A stretch of 64,000 bases of DNA from Trebouxia sp. TZW2008 (Eukaryota > Chlorophyta > Trebouxiophyceae > Trebouxiales > Trebouxiaceae): the NCBI GenBank assembly GCA_002118135.1, contig BDIU01000240.1, positions 229,625 to 293,624 of the forward strand, given 5' to 3'. Both the position numbers and the translations under genes were made by a program. This document shows, one piece after another, positions 22,363 to 40,000 of this stretch (position 1 is its first letter; each line of letters starts with the position of its first letter). The notes beneath the pieces were generated by a model. It did no database searches. It was given only the letters and a program-made list of their open reading frames with translations, and was not told the DNA's origin.

Positions 22363-22852
22363 CAGACTTCTGCTGCACTATGCCAGCTCAGTACAGCGGT
22401 GTGTCGTTTACAGCGCGCTGCAGTGGTGCTGCGCCTGCTGCTTTTGCTCCCTGTACTGCTGTTTGTGCTGTGTGGATTGGTCAGTGACGTTTGCTGCTAA
22501 AGCGCAAATGAGCCAAGTCAGCTGCTGCGCTTGTGCAACCTCGTGTCTGATCACAGCCGCCCAGAACTATTTGAAACGGCGCTTGATTGACAGAGCACAG
22601 CTGAAGATGCTGATCTTGGAAAGCGTCCAGAGCCCTACTGACGGTCAACGCGTATGTAAAATGCAAAGCAGTCGATTCAGAACTGTTTGACTTGCTGATG
22701 TACAACGCTAGTCACGCAACGCGAAACTGCGATCAAACCTGTGCAGTTTTGCACAAAGTCTGCTGGAACACGAACGAATAAGCGTTATGTTGTCAGGCTT
22801 AGGTGTGAGCAACGGGCAAGCTCAACAGTACACGCAGAGGTGCCGTGACACC
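22363..22852. promoter_or_regulatory. Divergent promoter region, NUP35 / KLHDC4
   Basis: 490 bp between start codons, with no recognisable motif. The open frames inside it on both strands have no family resemblance. Confidence 0.55.
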
Positions 22853-27919
<5,067 letters not shown>

Positions 27920-28280
27920 AAGTACTTCTGAATGACATGCAGGTTGCCAACAGGCTTGCTTTGAGCATTCTCAATGTGTGCTTGTTTGTATGACCAGATA
28001 CTTCTCGAATCCATTGCTGCAGTACAGTTGCAAGTGTAAAACTTTGCACAGGCATCAACAACAACTTGAGCACCCTGCAAAAAATGGCTAGGTGCCAAAA
28101 GTGATCATGAGATCTGTCAGTACACCAACATGACATTGACATGTGCCATACCTCAAGAAGCTTTTGATACAATCAAAATGTGAATGGCTGTAGACATCAC
28201 TGTAATCGTGACCGTTAGCAACCACAAAATCTGCTGCAGAACTTGACTTCAAGATGCTGATGCAGCCAATGCAAGCTTGT

Positions 28281-28919
28281 TCAACTGCCAGGCAACCAAG
28301 CTGTCTTCTTTGCCATAGCGCCAAGATCACGCCGCATAGCTCTGATTTCATCCAGCATGGCTGTGATTTCCACAGACATTTGTGGCAGAGCTTTGACAGC
28401 TACTCCAGCAGAAAATGCTTGAAGTCTCATGGCTTCATAAGTTCGGCGCATCTCCAAGTACGGAAGTGCTGGAGCAGCTGCTATGAGACATGCCACTGCT
28501 ACCAGATCCAGAAGGCCTATGCCAGTGTGTTTGAGAAACTGCAAAAGTTGCCCTAAGTGGTTGTAGGCAAGGCATGCCGCTGCCAGGCCGAGAAGGTATG
28601 TTCGCCATTTATCAGGAAGACGTCTCTCTTGCGAGCCTTTGTGGGAGCTTGAGGAGGAAGGCGAGTCACCTCTCGACCTGGGTTGATCTGCGGCTGTGCT
28701 TACGTGCCCAAGATCTTTGCTGGACGTACTGGGTACTGCCGACGTGACTGGCTCTGTTGCTGATACATGCACAGACTCTGTGAGCACAGCTGGTCCGCGA
28801 CTGGTCGGCAGTTCCGCTTTGCTTGTAGCAGTTGCACTGACAGGACCTGGATCACTCCGACCAAACTGACTTCGTGTCTCCTTTGCTTTTTCAGTCAATG
28901 CCTGCAGGAACTGAGCCAT
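28281..28919 (-). CDS. Unrecognised membrane protein (main exon)
   Basis: An open frame from the ATG at 28919 down to 28281 encodes about 212 residues. The first half is Ser/Thr/Pro-rich and disordered. It is followed by two hydrophobic segments, GLAAACLAYNHLG and LLDLVAVACLIAAAPALPYL, then a helical stretch ending in LDEIRAMRRDLGAMAKK. I do not recognise the family. A continuation through short exons near 28233-28157 and 28078-27900 closes in phase (ending FNQFLR) but needs a 53-nt intron and would overlap the KLHDC4 stop codon antisense, so I give only the main exon. A plastid or mitochondrial membrane location is possible but unproven. The frame is also open upstream of 28919 without an ATG. 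Confidence 0.5.
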   Translation of the reverse strand: MAQFLQALTEKAKETRSQFGRSDPGPVSATATSKAELPTSRGPAVLTESVHVSATEPVTSAVPSTSSKDLGHVSTAADQPRSRGDSPSSSSSHKGSQERRLPDKWRTYLLGLAAACLAYNHLGQLLQFLKHTGIGLLDLVAVACLIAAAPALPYLEMRRTYEAMRLQAFSAGVAVKALPQMSVEITAMLDEIRAMRRDLGAMAKKTAWLPGS

Positions 28920-29443
28920 CAGACAGCGACAGAACTCCGGCTGTAGCCTCAACCTGAGCTGCGCACATCTGCTAAAACCAGCTGTACCAGCAACGCTCTG
29001 TGGGGTCCCCACATGACTGGAGGGGTCTTCAAGGGGGCCCTTGGCAAGTGCCTATTCGAGACTGCAAGCGTCCTGTGAAACCGTGGCCAGAGGAAGCAGG
29101 GTAATTCACCAATTGCATAACATGCTTCAACACCTTAGACAAACGTGGACGACACGCAGCATGATAAGATTGCTGATGACTATGGCATATTGTTGCCGCA
29201 TGAACACAGTAATGTACTTATGGACCCATCATTGGCAGCATTGGAGGACAGCCACGCCTCAGCAGTGCAATGCCAACAATAGTACTTGGTTAGAGGTCGC
29301 AGAACAGATCAACATGGAAAACATGTTTCACTGTAGGCCTGATTGAGATACAGCACTGCACTGTAATAATCACAGCTTATAGGCATGCAGAGCAGCCTGC
29401 AAAGTCCTGCAACACCTAAGAACACACAGCTTGCAGGCCTCTC
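28920..29443. other. Stretch between the unknown membrane protein and RPP21
   Basis: 524 bp. The minus frame stays open above 28919 to about 29012, so an upstream exon of the membrane protein may lie here. Otherwise nothing recognised. Confidence 0.45.
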
Positions 29444-31118
29444 TCAAAACTTTCGTCTTCGTTTCCAGCTACGACCATGCCTATACCATGTAAAGCTTTT
29501 CAGCTTGTGGCACTGTGGCTGCGCAGAACTGGCTCTCACAGCACTACTTGCATTGACTGGTACAAGTTCAGTTTGATCCGCAACTGCCGCTTCTTGCACA
29601 GCAGGCAGACTGTGTAAAGCATTATGAGCCTGCAATGCTGAAGTGCTGTCAACTGCATTGCCACCATTGTTGAGGCTCAACAAAGGACTCAGGGTGGGCT
29701 GCTCAATTGGTTGGCTGGTCTGACCCTCATGCTGTTGATGGTGATTTGTTGTGGCATCAGCGTCATAAGAGCTATGTGGATCTTCCTGACTTGCCCTGGC
29801 ATCAGTAGTGTCTGCAGCTGCTGATGGAGTGCTTGTTACCAAGTGCGTGGAGTCTGGAGGACCATGTTGGACATCCATGTCTCCTGTGACTAGGCCAGCT
29901 GAGTTGTCATCGGCAGGCAACGCTGTCACAAGCCTGGGCTCGACTAAAAATGTGTTTGGCAAGCAGCTTGTCACAGTCTGCTCTGTCTGCTTTGCTACAG
30001 CGGCTGGTGCTGTGCTGTCTGGCATTGTTGCTGCTTGCATGCCGTGCTGCATCTGTATGGCACCCTCTGATGACACATCAGTTGCATCATAAGCTGTAGG
30101 TGCTTCCTGTTGCATGCCTTGTTGGTGAACTTTGACATCACTGTCACCTGGCTGCTGGGTGTTCACATGCTTGTGATTCAGTGCTGTTGCTTTATGTGCA
30201 GTTGCTGCTGGTGCAGTTTCATCAACTTTGCCAGTTGGACTGTGAGGCGCTGCTGGATGCAAGGCGCTGACTTGGTGCACTACTTTGAGAGCCGATTTCT
30301 GTTCCTCTTGAGCCCCTTTGTGACTGTGAGGAGCTTGGCTGCTGACATTCTGTTTTGGTGGCGTCGCCCATTTGGCTTTCGGAAAGAACTGCATTGCAAC
30401 TTCTTGCTGAGCACACGAAAATGCAATAGCTGCATACTAGTGCACTACTTGAGCGCTGGAATTCAAGTTGCAGCCGCACCTTGAGCGCAGCATCTGCATT
30501 GGCAAATGCCTGCACCGACTCATTGTTGCATACCTACAATGTTCATCAATGCGAGGTCAGGCTGTCTGCCAAAAACACCTTGTCCAGGCAGCGTATTTGA
30601 CACGGTACTTACTTGACATGCGTAAACTGCTGCTACTTTAAGAGCAGGACTCCTGTACAGAAAAAAATTGGGCAGTCACAGGCAGTGTGTGCGACTCATC
30701 AACTGATGCTGATGCAGAGCCAGGTGTACCTGCTTGCGCTACTGGTTTGCGCCCTGCGTTTACGACGCTGCTGGGCATGAGAGACTTTTGTCAAGGAAAC
30801 CCTGTCAGAGGCCATGTACGACCCGCATCTTTGACAAAGTCGGGCAGCTATGCCTCTTGAAATTGTCAGCTGCTTGGAGTCAGCCCACTGCGTGATGCAA
30901 GAGCCAATTGTGTGTTCGCGCGAACACAGAGGACAGTAGCACACGCTGACTTGGACAGACAAAGGTACCTTGAACGCCTGTGTGCCTAGATGGCTGGAAG
31001 CCTCAGGAAGTTTATCAGCCAAAAGCTGAGATGCTGTAAGCAAGAAGGTGAGTCGGCTACTCTCAGGGAGTGCAGTCAAGCTTCTTTTGCTGGGGGCTCG
31101 GACTGGTGCTGGAGGCAT
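29444..31118 (-). CDS. RPP21: RNase P/MRP protein subunit, Rpr2/Rpp21 family, with long disordered tail
   Basis: Five exons: 31118-30969, 30887-30730, 30652-30613, 30533-30480, 30388-29444; 448 residues in phase. The core (1-134) has an N-terminal helical part, WADSKQLTISRGIAARLCQR, then a basic loop HAQQRRKRRAQ, then VAAVYACQVC. Cys68, Cys71, Cys115 and Cys118 form the four-Cys zinc site expected for Rpr2/Rpp21/Snm1. Family members bind the RNA of RNase P or MRP and help process tRNA or rRNA precursors. The last exon adds 314 residues of Ala/Ser/Thr/His/Gln-rich, unstructured sequence ending in a strongly basic SWKRRRKF; ordinary family members are about 150-200 aa. Whether this tail is truly joined is shown only by splice phase (AATGCAG acceptor at 30389). 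Divergent from SPC25 over 225 bp. Confidence 0.78.
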
Positions 31119-31343
31119 GCAGTGGTCTGAAGCTGTCACAGTCCAGCACCGATCAGCACGTCCTTTGCGAGTTGCAAGCTGTTGTTGTGTCGCAACATAA
31201 CAGAAGAGCAAGAAGCTGAGACGCTCAGCACCGGTCAGTCTGCTTGCATGAAATTCAAAATGCAACCTTCAGACATTTTGCAACTTTGTGAAGGGCATGC
31301 TGATTGTACTACTGCGACCCTTTCGACCAGTCACTGAAGAATC
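31119..31343. promoter_or_regulatory. Divergent promoter region, RPP21 / SPC25
   Basis: Only 225 bp between the two ATGs, the shortest divergent gap in the window. Shared control of an RNA-processing and a kinetochore gene would fit growth or cell-cycle regulation, but no element is identified. Confidence 0.6.
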
Positions 31344-32503
31344 ATGCTGGCGTCAGCAGCGATCGACTTGCAGCAGCTACAATTTGAACTTCAGTCCGCA
31401 CGCGGAGCTTTCGACAAGTGGGCCTCCAACTCTGTGACAGCAGCTGATCAGTTGCGTGACTCTCACAGACAGAACATAGCACAGCTGCAAGGTCAGCCGC
31501 TTGGTGTGTATGCTACGATTGAGAGCACACTTCTCAATTGCACACGTCGTGCAGGCGATTTGGAGAGCCTCAAGGAAAGGCACCAGGAGCTGACTGTTCA
31601 AGCAGAAAGCCTGAAACAGCGTAAGCTACAAAGTTCATAGGCTTGTCGCTATAGCTACAGTAAGCTAGTCACGATACACACCACAGCATGATCTAGGCTT
31701 GCATGCCTGAACTGGCCAATTGTGCAGGCCTGTCTGTGGAACACAGTCAAGAAGCAGCACTTCAGGCAGAACTTAGCCTTGTGCAGGCTGAGGAAGCAGC
31801 ATTGCCCTTGAAAATCTCCAAATTGCAGGAAGCTTTGCAGTTGGAACATGCAGATTTGCAGCGCCGCGAAGAAAGTGAGTCAAACTTACATGGTGTTGCC
31901 TGCACCTGCCTGAATAGCCTATGTCTCATATGCATGAATGACTTTTGCGTGTGCAGTCATAAGACAGGAGGAAGCAACAAGGCAGAAGTCATTGGGAAGC
32001 TTGAGGCGAGACCTGGACATCTTCAGGAAACGTCTAGGCTTGACCTTCCAGGGCATTTCAGGTGACTTGAAGAATCTCGACTGTGGCACTTTCTGCTCTG
32101 AGCAAGTAACACACAGCTTGTCTGGCAGCTGCACCAAGCAGAGCTTGCCATGCTGTATAAATCAGCCCAATTGGGTCATGTTTTGTGACTGCCATGCAGG
32201 AGACAATCTGTCCTTTGTGTTCACACAGATTGACCCAGAGGATCATGCTCGGCGGTTTGTCTTTGGTGTCAAAGTACAGGAAGGCAAGAAATATGCAGGT
32301 AAGTGTTCGAGGTTTGGTAACAGTCTATCATCCCTTGTGTGACTAAGGGCCTGCTGGCAACTGACATTATGTGCTGTGCAGTGACTGCTTGTGAGCCTCC
32401 TGTCAAGGGGCTGGATTCATTGGTGCAATCCTTGAACCAAGGCTCTTTGCAATTCAGTACCTTTGTCCAAAGCATGCGGAGGCAATTCCAGCATCTGTGT
32501 TGA
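31344..32503 (+). CDS. SPC25: Kinetochore protein Spc25 (NDC80 complex)
   Basis: Six exons (31344-31491, 31555-31620, 31728-31874, 31957-32061, 32200-32298, 32382-32503) give 228 residues, the usual size. All five introns are phase 1. Residues 1-~140 are coiled coil (LESLKERHQEL, LVQAEEAALPLKISKLQ), followed by RKRLGLTFQ at the start of the globular head. Then come LSFVFTQIDPEDHARRFVFG, VTACEPPVKGLDSLV and FSTFVQSMRRQFQ, which match the conserved Spc25 C-terminal domain. Spc25 pairs with Spc24 to tie the Ndc80 microtubule-binding arm to the inner kinetochore. No other NDC80-complex gene is in the window. Confidence 0.92.
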
Positions 32504-33076
32504 GGCGCTGCTAACTCCACATACATGTCAGCAATGAACTGTCCGCCAGCTTGTTGTACTGGGTTGCAGAACACACATCTGCAATGCAAAGAGTGCACCT
32601 ACTCAGCCGAGTACGGCATTGGAGCACTAAACCAGCTGATCAGTCATGCATATATTGCATAGCTCCAGTCAATTGCTTGAATATGATCGGTCCTGACTGG
32701 TAGAACTGCAGGGGCTTCTCTGTATATTATGTCTACAACGTTTCTTTTGCATGGCAGATAATGTATGGCAGTCATTTGAAGAGCATAGGCAGAATTGTTG
32801 ACAGTTCCATAGCATGTCAAGAGCACCCAATCTGCCGCACATCATACGTTACATTAGTTAGACTGCAAAACGCTTGTGCAATCGCTGCCTTGAGATATTA
32901 CGTCTGAGGCTGCAAAACACAAGAAACACCCAAAATTGGGTGCTCATGATAAACCCCAACATTGCCTCAACACAAATCTCTCCTACAATGTGCTGGACAT
33001 CAAAGGATTGACACAAGTTGCAAGAGGACAACAATCATGTGAGTGCGCTCAAGTTGGAGAGCAGGGCCATCCATGC
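32504..33076. other. Intergenic between convergent SPC25 and coiled-coil protein 1
   Basis: 573 bp serving two 3' ends; no feature recognised. Confidence 0.55.
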
Positions 33077-36000
33077 TCAGGCAGGACTCCTCGCTTTGCT
33101 GCTGCTGACCAACTTTGCAGGGGACCCGTTTTGTGAAGATGGCAAAGCAGTGCCATCAGGCAAAGCATTGTCTAGAGATGCCCAATCAGCAAACTCATCA
33201 GGAGTTGCTTCGCTCTGCATTGGTTCAGCTGCATCAAGATGCTGATGCATTGTATATTGCAGCAGCTCCTGCAGAATGGCAAACACACAAGTGAGCCACA
33301 TCACCAAACCACAGAATCACCGATGCATGGTGGCAACAGGCAAAGTCTGCCTATGGCATGCTTCACACAAATGACTCATGTACAAAGCATGTATGCACAA
33401 GTCACATCTAGAAGCTGCCACAGACATGGAGACAGCGTGTTGTCAGGCATGCAACACGCAGCATCAACAAGAGCAGCAGATTGTGGTAGACAATGTGACA
33501 TGTCACAGCAGGCTGAAGGCACCTGCAGGCCAGTGTTCTCTCTGGCAAGACGCGCATTCTCCTGAGCTAGGTGGGCCTTCTCTGTCAGTAGAGCCTGCAG
33601 CTGCCCTGCTACCTGCAAATACAAAGCACTGGATCGCTAAAGCTACTATATAGCAACAAGCTTGATGGACCTGATGCTGTGAGCTTTGGCAGCCTTAGCC
33701 TGCTCAGATGAGCAGGCATTCAAGTGTTGAGCCTGTTCTTTACCATTAAGGACATTTTGGAACAAGACTCACCAGAGAAGCTGTGTTCACTGTTACACTA
33801 TACACTACAACAGAGTCACTGGTCAATGATGCAGCTTTGAGCTTTCACATGCTCAATAGTTGGATAGCAATGCTCGTTGTTTTGCAATCCAGGTCTGTCA
33901 GAGCCGCATGTTGAGAATGGACAACATGGGCTGACCTGATCAGCAAGAGGGTCTGGCTCAGGCATGGCGGCATTGTGACGCTGCAGCAGGGCCTGGTGCT
34001 TCTCAGACAGCAGGGAGCACTGCTGGCTGGCGGTCGCCACCTCCTGCAGAGCCCCCTCAATGTCATGCCTGCACGTATGCCAGCAGGGTGTTTAGCAGCC
34101 TCCAACTTGAACAACACAGACAGGGCTTTGCCTGCTCCAAGCATTCTCACTAACTTGCTTTGCTATGTTGTTGGAAAAGCAAAGCATAGGCAAGTAGTGG
34201 ACAGGCGTACTGTCAAAATCATGGTCAGAACTTTAGGTTGAATCAATCAGACTGTTGATACAATCTGGCACAGTTGGCAAAGGGTGCAGCAAAGTACCTG
34301 AGGCGTTCTAGGGTGTCAGGCGCCACCTGAGTGTCCTGCAATTGGCCTTGCAGCTGCACCACACGCTGACGCCCTTGCTCTGCTGCATCCACTGCGTTGC
34401 GACAACAAACTATATTGACATGCTAGGCAAATTGAGCCAACGATGATTACACCTTGGGCTAGTAGTACTTGCAGCAAACAGAACAAACAGTACTTGCAGC
34501 AAGCAAAACAACTTGATATGCAACAGAGTCAACATTTGCATGCAGGGATTCCACATCAGTGGTCTAAAGCTTTTGGGAACAAGCAGTGCTGTACATGCTT
34601 TAGTCAGCCAACAAGGCTGATGACATGTGCCACACAACGGCAATGACTGTTAGGTCATTCAGATTGAGGCAAGCTATGAGCATCACAGCCAGGTTCTCAG
34701 CAGATGCCATTTGCTTCTGATGAACAATAAACTCTACATGTGCATCAGGAAGAGCTCACATTACTTTACCGCAGTATGCATCATACCTGCTGCTTGCAAC
34801 TGTGTGTGAGCTGCTTGTAGCCTGTCAGCAAGCTTTGGAGAGTAAGCTGGTTCTGCCTCATTTCTCTCAGCAACTTGAGCTGTCTGGCTTGGACGAACTT
34901 CATCTACAGAATTGACCTGCTCACCATTCCCTCCCCTGCAGGGTTGGTCACAACGTAACACATGTCGGCTTGGCTGCTTGACCAACAGCAAGAAGAAATC
35001 ATATTGCTTCAATATTGTTGAGTGAGCGCCACAGGCAATGCGCCTGACATGTCTGACTGGGCACTGGTTGCGCCTCAGAGGGGCACAAAGGATGCACAGC
35101 AGCGTGCACTTGCCCAGAATGGCGTATCGTGCTGCCGACCACAGGATTTTGTCAAGCAAAGGGCTGTTTGTGCATTGATGGCAGCTTGCTGGGTGAATGA
35201 GCACTCTACTGACCTCTCATGCAAGTCAAGGTGAGCACTCTTGACCATGTTCTGCAGCTCAGGAGCTGCAGATGATTGCGCTGTGTCCTGTGCGCAGGCG
35301 CTGGGTTGTGCATACTGGACTGAGGCTGCAGCTGGGCTTTGTGTCTGGTCAGTGCGGGCACCGCTGCAGGCCTCGGGGCTTGCAGAGCTGCTTCCAAATG
35401 GGCTCTCCCAGTCTTCCCACTCATTACCAGCTGCCTGTCTGTCTGCTGGCTGTGCATAAAAGTCGAGCTTGCCAGAAGGCGCTGCCTCAGCCTGCTGTGA
35501 TGCTGACTTGTCTTTGGCTGTCAAAGGGCGCTTTCTGTGGAAATGCCTGTCAGCAGAGTTGTCATAGGAGACATGGTCTGGTGCGGGAGGTGCTGGGGTC
35601 CAGCCAACAAACAGCTGCTCAACAGCTTCATCAAGACTTGTTGCCATTGTTGTGGCTGTGCTTGCCAGCCCATCTGCAGCTCTTCTGACCACTCCAAGCG
35701 CCTCAAATCCCTGCAATTGCAGCATTTATCAGCTTGGCCTTTATTATGTGTTGTTATTGCAGATACTCAATGCAGTGGACCTGTACTGTGGCTGTACTGG
35801 CGTGGGCAAGTAGAATGAGGAAATGTTTCTGTGCTGCTTGCAAATGCCCATTCACCCAATCATTGCACCTGTTGAAAAGCTCAGCATGGCAAAGCATGTT
35901 GCAACTTGGCTGAATGAGCGGTGCTGAACAGAATATGAAAGAACAATGCTGACCTTCATTCTGAATGACGGAATGCCTGTGTCATCTGTGTCATCACTGC

Positions 36001-36588
36001 TCAGCAGCTTAAAGCTCTTGAGCAGGCCCCAGCTGCTTTGCTGGGCTTCAGCTGGCGTGACAGCAGGCATGTTACCTGATCACAGTTCAGGACAGTCTTT
36101 GCAAAAGCAAACATACAAACAAAAATGGTTGAAGCTTTGAAGTTGATGCTCACTGATGGCTGCCTGCGCACAGTCAATCAAATGTTCCGATGATGTCCAA
36201 TGCCAATTACCTGGTATTTCAACGGCTGATTTTGACTGAACTTGTGTTCCAGCAGCCTGAGGCTGGTGCTTTGGCGTAGCTCTCTGCAGTGAAATCAGGC
36301 TTTGAAATTTTCAAAGTACCGAGCAACACTTTCGTCCATCGTGGCCTACCTGACGATGGCCAAGTTGCTTTGAAGTGGAAGGAGGAGTTGAGGGCTCTGC
36401 AGCACGAAATTCATCACTCACGCACAGTCCGCAGGAAAGCCACAAGCCTTTGACACAGTGTCAACAGACACACCTGTTGAGTCAGTCTGTAACCAGGCAC
36501 CAGCAAGCTGCGGGCTGGACGAAAGTCTGCTAGATCGTTTCTCAGAAGGCCCTGAAAGTCGCCGCTTTAGCTGACCTGTCGATGCCAT
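33077..36588 (-). CDS. Orphan coiled-coil protein 1
   Basis: Ten exons: 36588-36474, 36396-36350, 36283-36212, 36040-35954, 35710-35214, 34935-34787, 34391-34298, 34068-33936, 33612-33523, 33268-33077. They give 491 residues with every phase closing, which is strong evidence for a real gene. Several exons (for example 34391-34298) are shorter than 60 codons and not obvious as isolated frames. The N-terminus is basic and Ser/Pro-rich (MASTGQLKRRLSGPSEKR). The middle is Ala/Ser/Gln-rich with an acidic-aromatic patch, GNEWEDWESPF. Residues ~290-420 are predicted coiled coil (AHTQLQAA, QRVVQLQGQLQ, LLTEKAHLAQENARLARE). The C-terminus has a second acidic-aromatic patch, DEFADWASLD. I recognise no family. 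Two W-containing acidic patches flanking a coiled coil recall vesicle-tether proteins, but that is only an impression. The exon 4 acceptor (GCCCAG|CAA) is the least certain. Confidence 0.75.
34560..34645 (-). repeat. Dispersed repeat R4, copy 2 (inverted)
   Basis: The reverse complement reads CATCAGCCTTGTTGGCTGAC then TAAAGCATGTACAGCACTGC. It lies in an intron of coiled-coil protein 1. Confidence 0.6.
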
Positions 36589-37015
36589 CAGCGATGCCGC
36601 ACTTCGTCGATCCCGTCACAGAGTGCTGAGAGCAGACATTGCTTGGGTCCGGGTTCGACTTTATCTGCTGACTGTAGCAATGGGGCCCTTCGCTTGTGCC
36701 AAGAACGTTCATTGTGACGGACTCTAGCTGCACAGGCATTAAAATCTGCGAGGAGGACAGTGGCGATTTGTCACAGCATTTGTGCAAAATCAAATTCAGC
36801 AGCCTGAGCCTATTGTGAGCTGAGTCTTGGCTTTGTTTGGTGCTTGCAATCCCATTTTTGTGCCCAGTTCAACTTTCGACCATTTGCACAAGTAACTCCG
36901 GTGCTGTCTAAACTCGTCGTGCTATCACGCACTCTCCATGTCGAAGCTGACGGCCTATACTGCCATCTGAGCAGAAGCTTGTGCACAAGGTCTCAGTCTG
37001 CGCGGGATCCGAAGC
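36589..37015. promoter_or_regulatory. Divergent promoter region between the two orphan coiled-coil genes
   Basis: 427 bp, no repeat or obvious core element. The arrangement suggests possible co-expression of the two coiled-coil proteins. Confidence 0.55.
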
Positions 37016-40000
37016 ATGGCTACGCCAATTAGTAGCGGCCTGTTCTTGCTTGGCGGTGCAGCTTCCGCAGCCTTTGCTGTTCTGAAGCATACCTCAGGAA
37101 AGAAGAGCGACGATGCAAGACCTAGCAATGACTTAGTCTGCCCAGCCACGCCCAGTACACCTTACTCCCGCAGCGCAGCAGGCTGGCTACGCGGTGCTGG
37201 CTCCAGCAGTCCGTCCAGAGAATCCCGCGCCAGCACAGAGGCAGGCCGCAGTCCAACAATCACAGCAGTCAGCGTGCCTCAAGAAGGTATACCTATAAGA
37301 GCGCTGGAGGCTGGCAGTCTGGTTTGTTTCTATACCTCTTTAGATGAGCTCGTCACAGTCAAGAAAGAGAGCAAGACCTGGGAGCTTCATGCTTGCTTGG
37401 CACCCAGGACTCCAGATGCTGAAGGTGACAATGACATTTCTCTGCTTGCAGTGCGGTGAAGATTGCCCATAGCTGACTGGTGCTTTTCGATAAGCATGTC
37501 ATTACAACGCAAATGTACATACATTTGCAAGTGCAGGCAGTTGCAGGTTGCCGTACTTCCCTGCTGAGGCTGTCTTTGTTGTCACCAGAAGCGGCAGTAA
37601 GATTGGCTTTCGCTCTCTAGGGTAAGAGCTGATGTTACAAGGCTGAACTCGGTTGTGTTGGCAGAAGTTGACGGCAGTATGGCCTGCAGGGCTGATGGCC
37701 GCAGCCTTCAGGCTGTGAAAGGCCCAGATGCTCCACATAGGGTAGCAAATCACAACTTTGGCAACTGGGAGGCATGGGAAATCACATCATCTGGGCTTGT
37801 CAATGTGCAGTGGCGTCATAAGGTAGCACCAATGGTCTTGCCACAACATTGTTACATATGCAGAGGTTCAGCTTCTTGATCAATGCGCCACTTCTTGTCT
37901 GCTCCACAAGTGCTATCCGACAATGTGCTTGGCATCTGAAGGTGTTGGGGCTGGAGATTAGGGAAGTGCGTGTTGTAGCCAGGGAGGACATCAGGAAAAC
38001 TGAAAGGCATCAGATGCATAACAGCAGACAGTCCCGCTCCCAGGCAAGTGCTGCTGCTTGTGTTGTCTGGCATTTGCACTTCATACTGACTGCTTCCTGC
38101 ATTGTTGCCTGTCATTTGGCACATTTCTGAGGCACACAACAGATGCTTTGCAATAGATTAGCCTTTTGCCAGGTTGAAGGTGAAAGCTGATAGTCGATGT
38201 GTATGTTGACTGCAAAGTCTTGTGGCACAGATGAAGACCTTAGAGCGGCAACTGGCAGACACTGAGAGGCGCCTGCAAGAGATGGTCACAGCTTCACAGC
38301 GGCAAACAAACATCTCTCAGCATGAGGTACAACCTTGACCTGCCAAGCCAAAGCTTCACACTTGCTGTGCAACCGAGATCCTGCTGCATACCAGATGTGG
38401 TACAAGGCATCTTTGCTGCTAGTTTGGAAGCGACAACATGTACTGGTCGTTGCCTACATTCAGCAGACAGCACTGCAAGGCGGCTGCAGCTTTGCTTCTA
38501 TTATGAAGGTGAAAGCCTGTGCTGACTAATCAAGTTGGCAGCTGCAGTGCTGTAAATGTCACATGGCATTTGCATCCCCACTGCTGCTGTCTTGCAAGCA
38601 ACACTACTTACTGATCATTGCAATGTTCAGCTGCTGCCGTGCACTGCTATAGACATCACAAGGCAGTTGCGTCTGTGCTATTGCTGTCGCTATTTTGGTA
38701 ATAACAATGCCTGCTGACTGTTGCTCAGGTTCAGCGGCTGCAGCAGCAGCTAAGTCAGGCTGTGTCAGGCAGGAGAAATGCAGAGGCAGACGCTGCACAG
38801 CGAGCAGCCACCATGAAGCAGCTGGAGCACCGATTGGGGGAGCTCTCCTCAGAAAAAGATGTAAGCCCTCACAAAAAGCTCATTTGCATTCACAGTGTCA
38901 GCTCATACAGTATGCACAGCAGTTCACAACCGGCATGACCATAGTCTGACACAGCCAAATTACAGGGTGTGAGACCTCTACAGAGTTGCCAGCAACTGAA
39001 CACAAGGAGAACGGTAACGTGCAAAGCTTGCACAGTAGGCTGCTGTCATTGCCACTGCCAACCAGCTCTGCATCAGCAGCAAGGGCTCAGGAGCATGATC
39101 AATGCAGGGAGCTGATGATGCCTGCGAGCATGCTGCCAGAAGGATACAAGACCTGGAGGGTGAGATCAGGGACCTCAGGGCTAGGCATGCTGAACAGCTG
39201 ACCCAGCTGCAGCATCAGCAGGCCAGGTCTGCATCCTCACCTGTTCCCTCTCAATAGTGTCCTTCTGGCACGCCTGCATAATTAATTAATGATTGAGGCA
39301 GCAATATACCTGTTTGACTGGCGCTGCAAGCTGTCAAGTGGAAAGTTGTCAGGGAACGATTGCGCTGAGTGGCTGCCGTTGTGCGTGATTGCTGTTGTGA
39401 TCATCAGCTGCCTGTGTTGTTCTTGCAGGGGCTCCTCAGTGGCTCAGGGTGCAGGCATGAGCGCATTGCAGCTGCGTCTAGCAGAAGCAGAGAGGCGGGG
39501 GGCACAAGCCAGACTGGACCTGGAAAAGGTGAGTCGCCCAGATCAATACACACTCAACTGCCTGCATAGCATTGCTTGCTGACCTAGACATTGCATATGT
39601 TGAATTATGCACATCACCTGCTGCAGACTGCCAAGGCTGCTGAATTGTGCATGCTGTCAGCTTGCCCTGCTGTGCATTGCTCCGTACGTTGTCACACAAC
39701 CATACAGCCTCAATGGTAAGCTGAATGTGCAATGCATGATCTTGCCGCAAGCTATGGCATGTCTGCAAGCTGTTAAGCAGCCCACCCGTCATCAGACGGT
39801 CCAATAGCCCTGTTGCCAAGCTGATTGTGCAATGCATGGTCTTGCCGCAAACAATGCATGCTGTCAGCTTGTTTGCAAGCTTGAATTCAGCCCTCTCCTG
39901 ATGAGACTGCCCCACAGCACTGTCCTCAAACTGACTGAACATGACATGGCCTTCCCCTGAAAGCTGATGGCATCCTGTGTGCTGCTATCAGGCTCACAGT

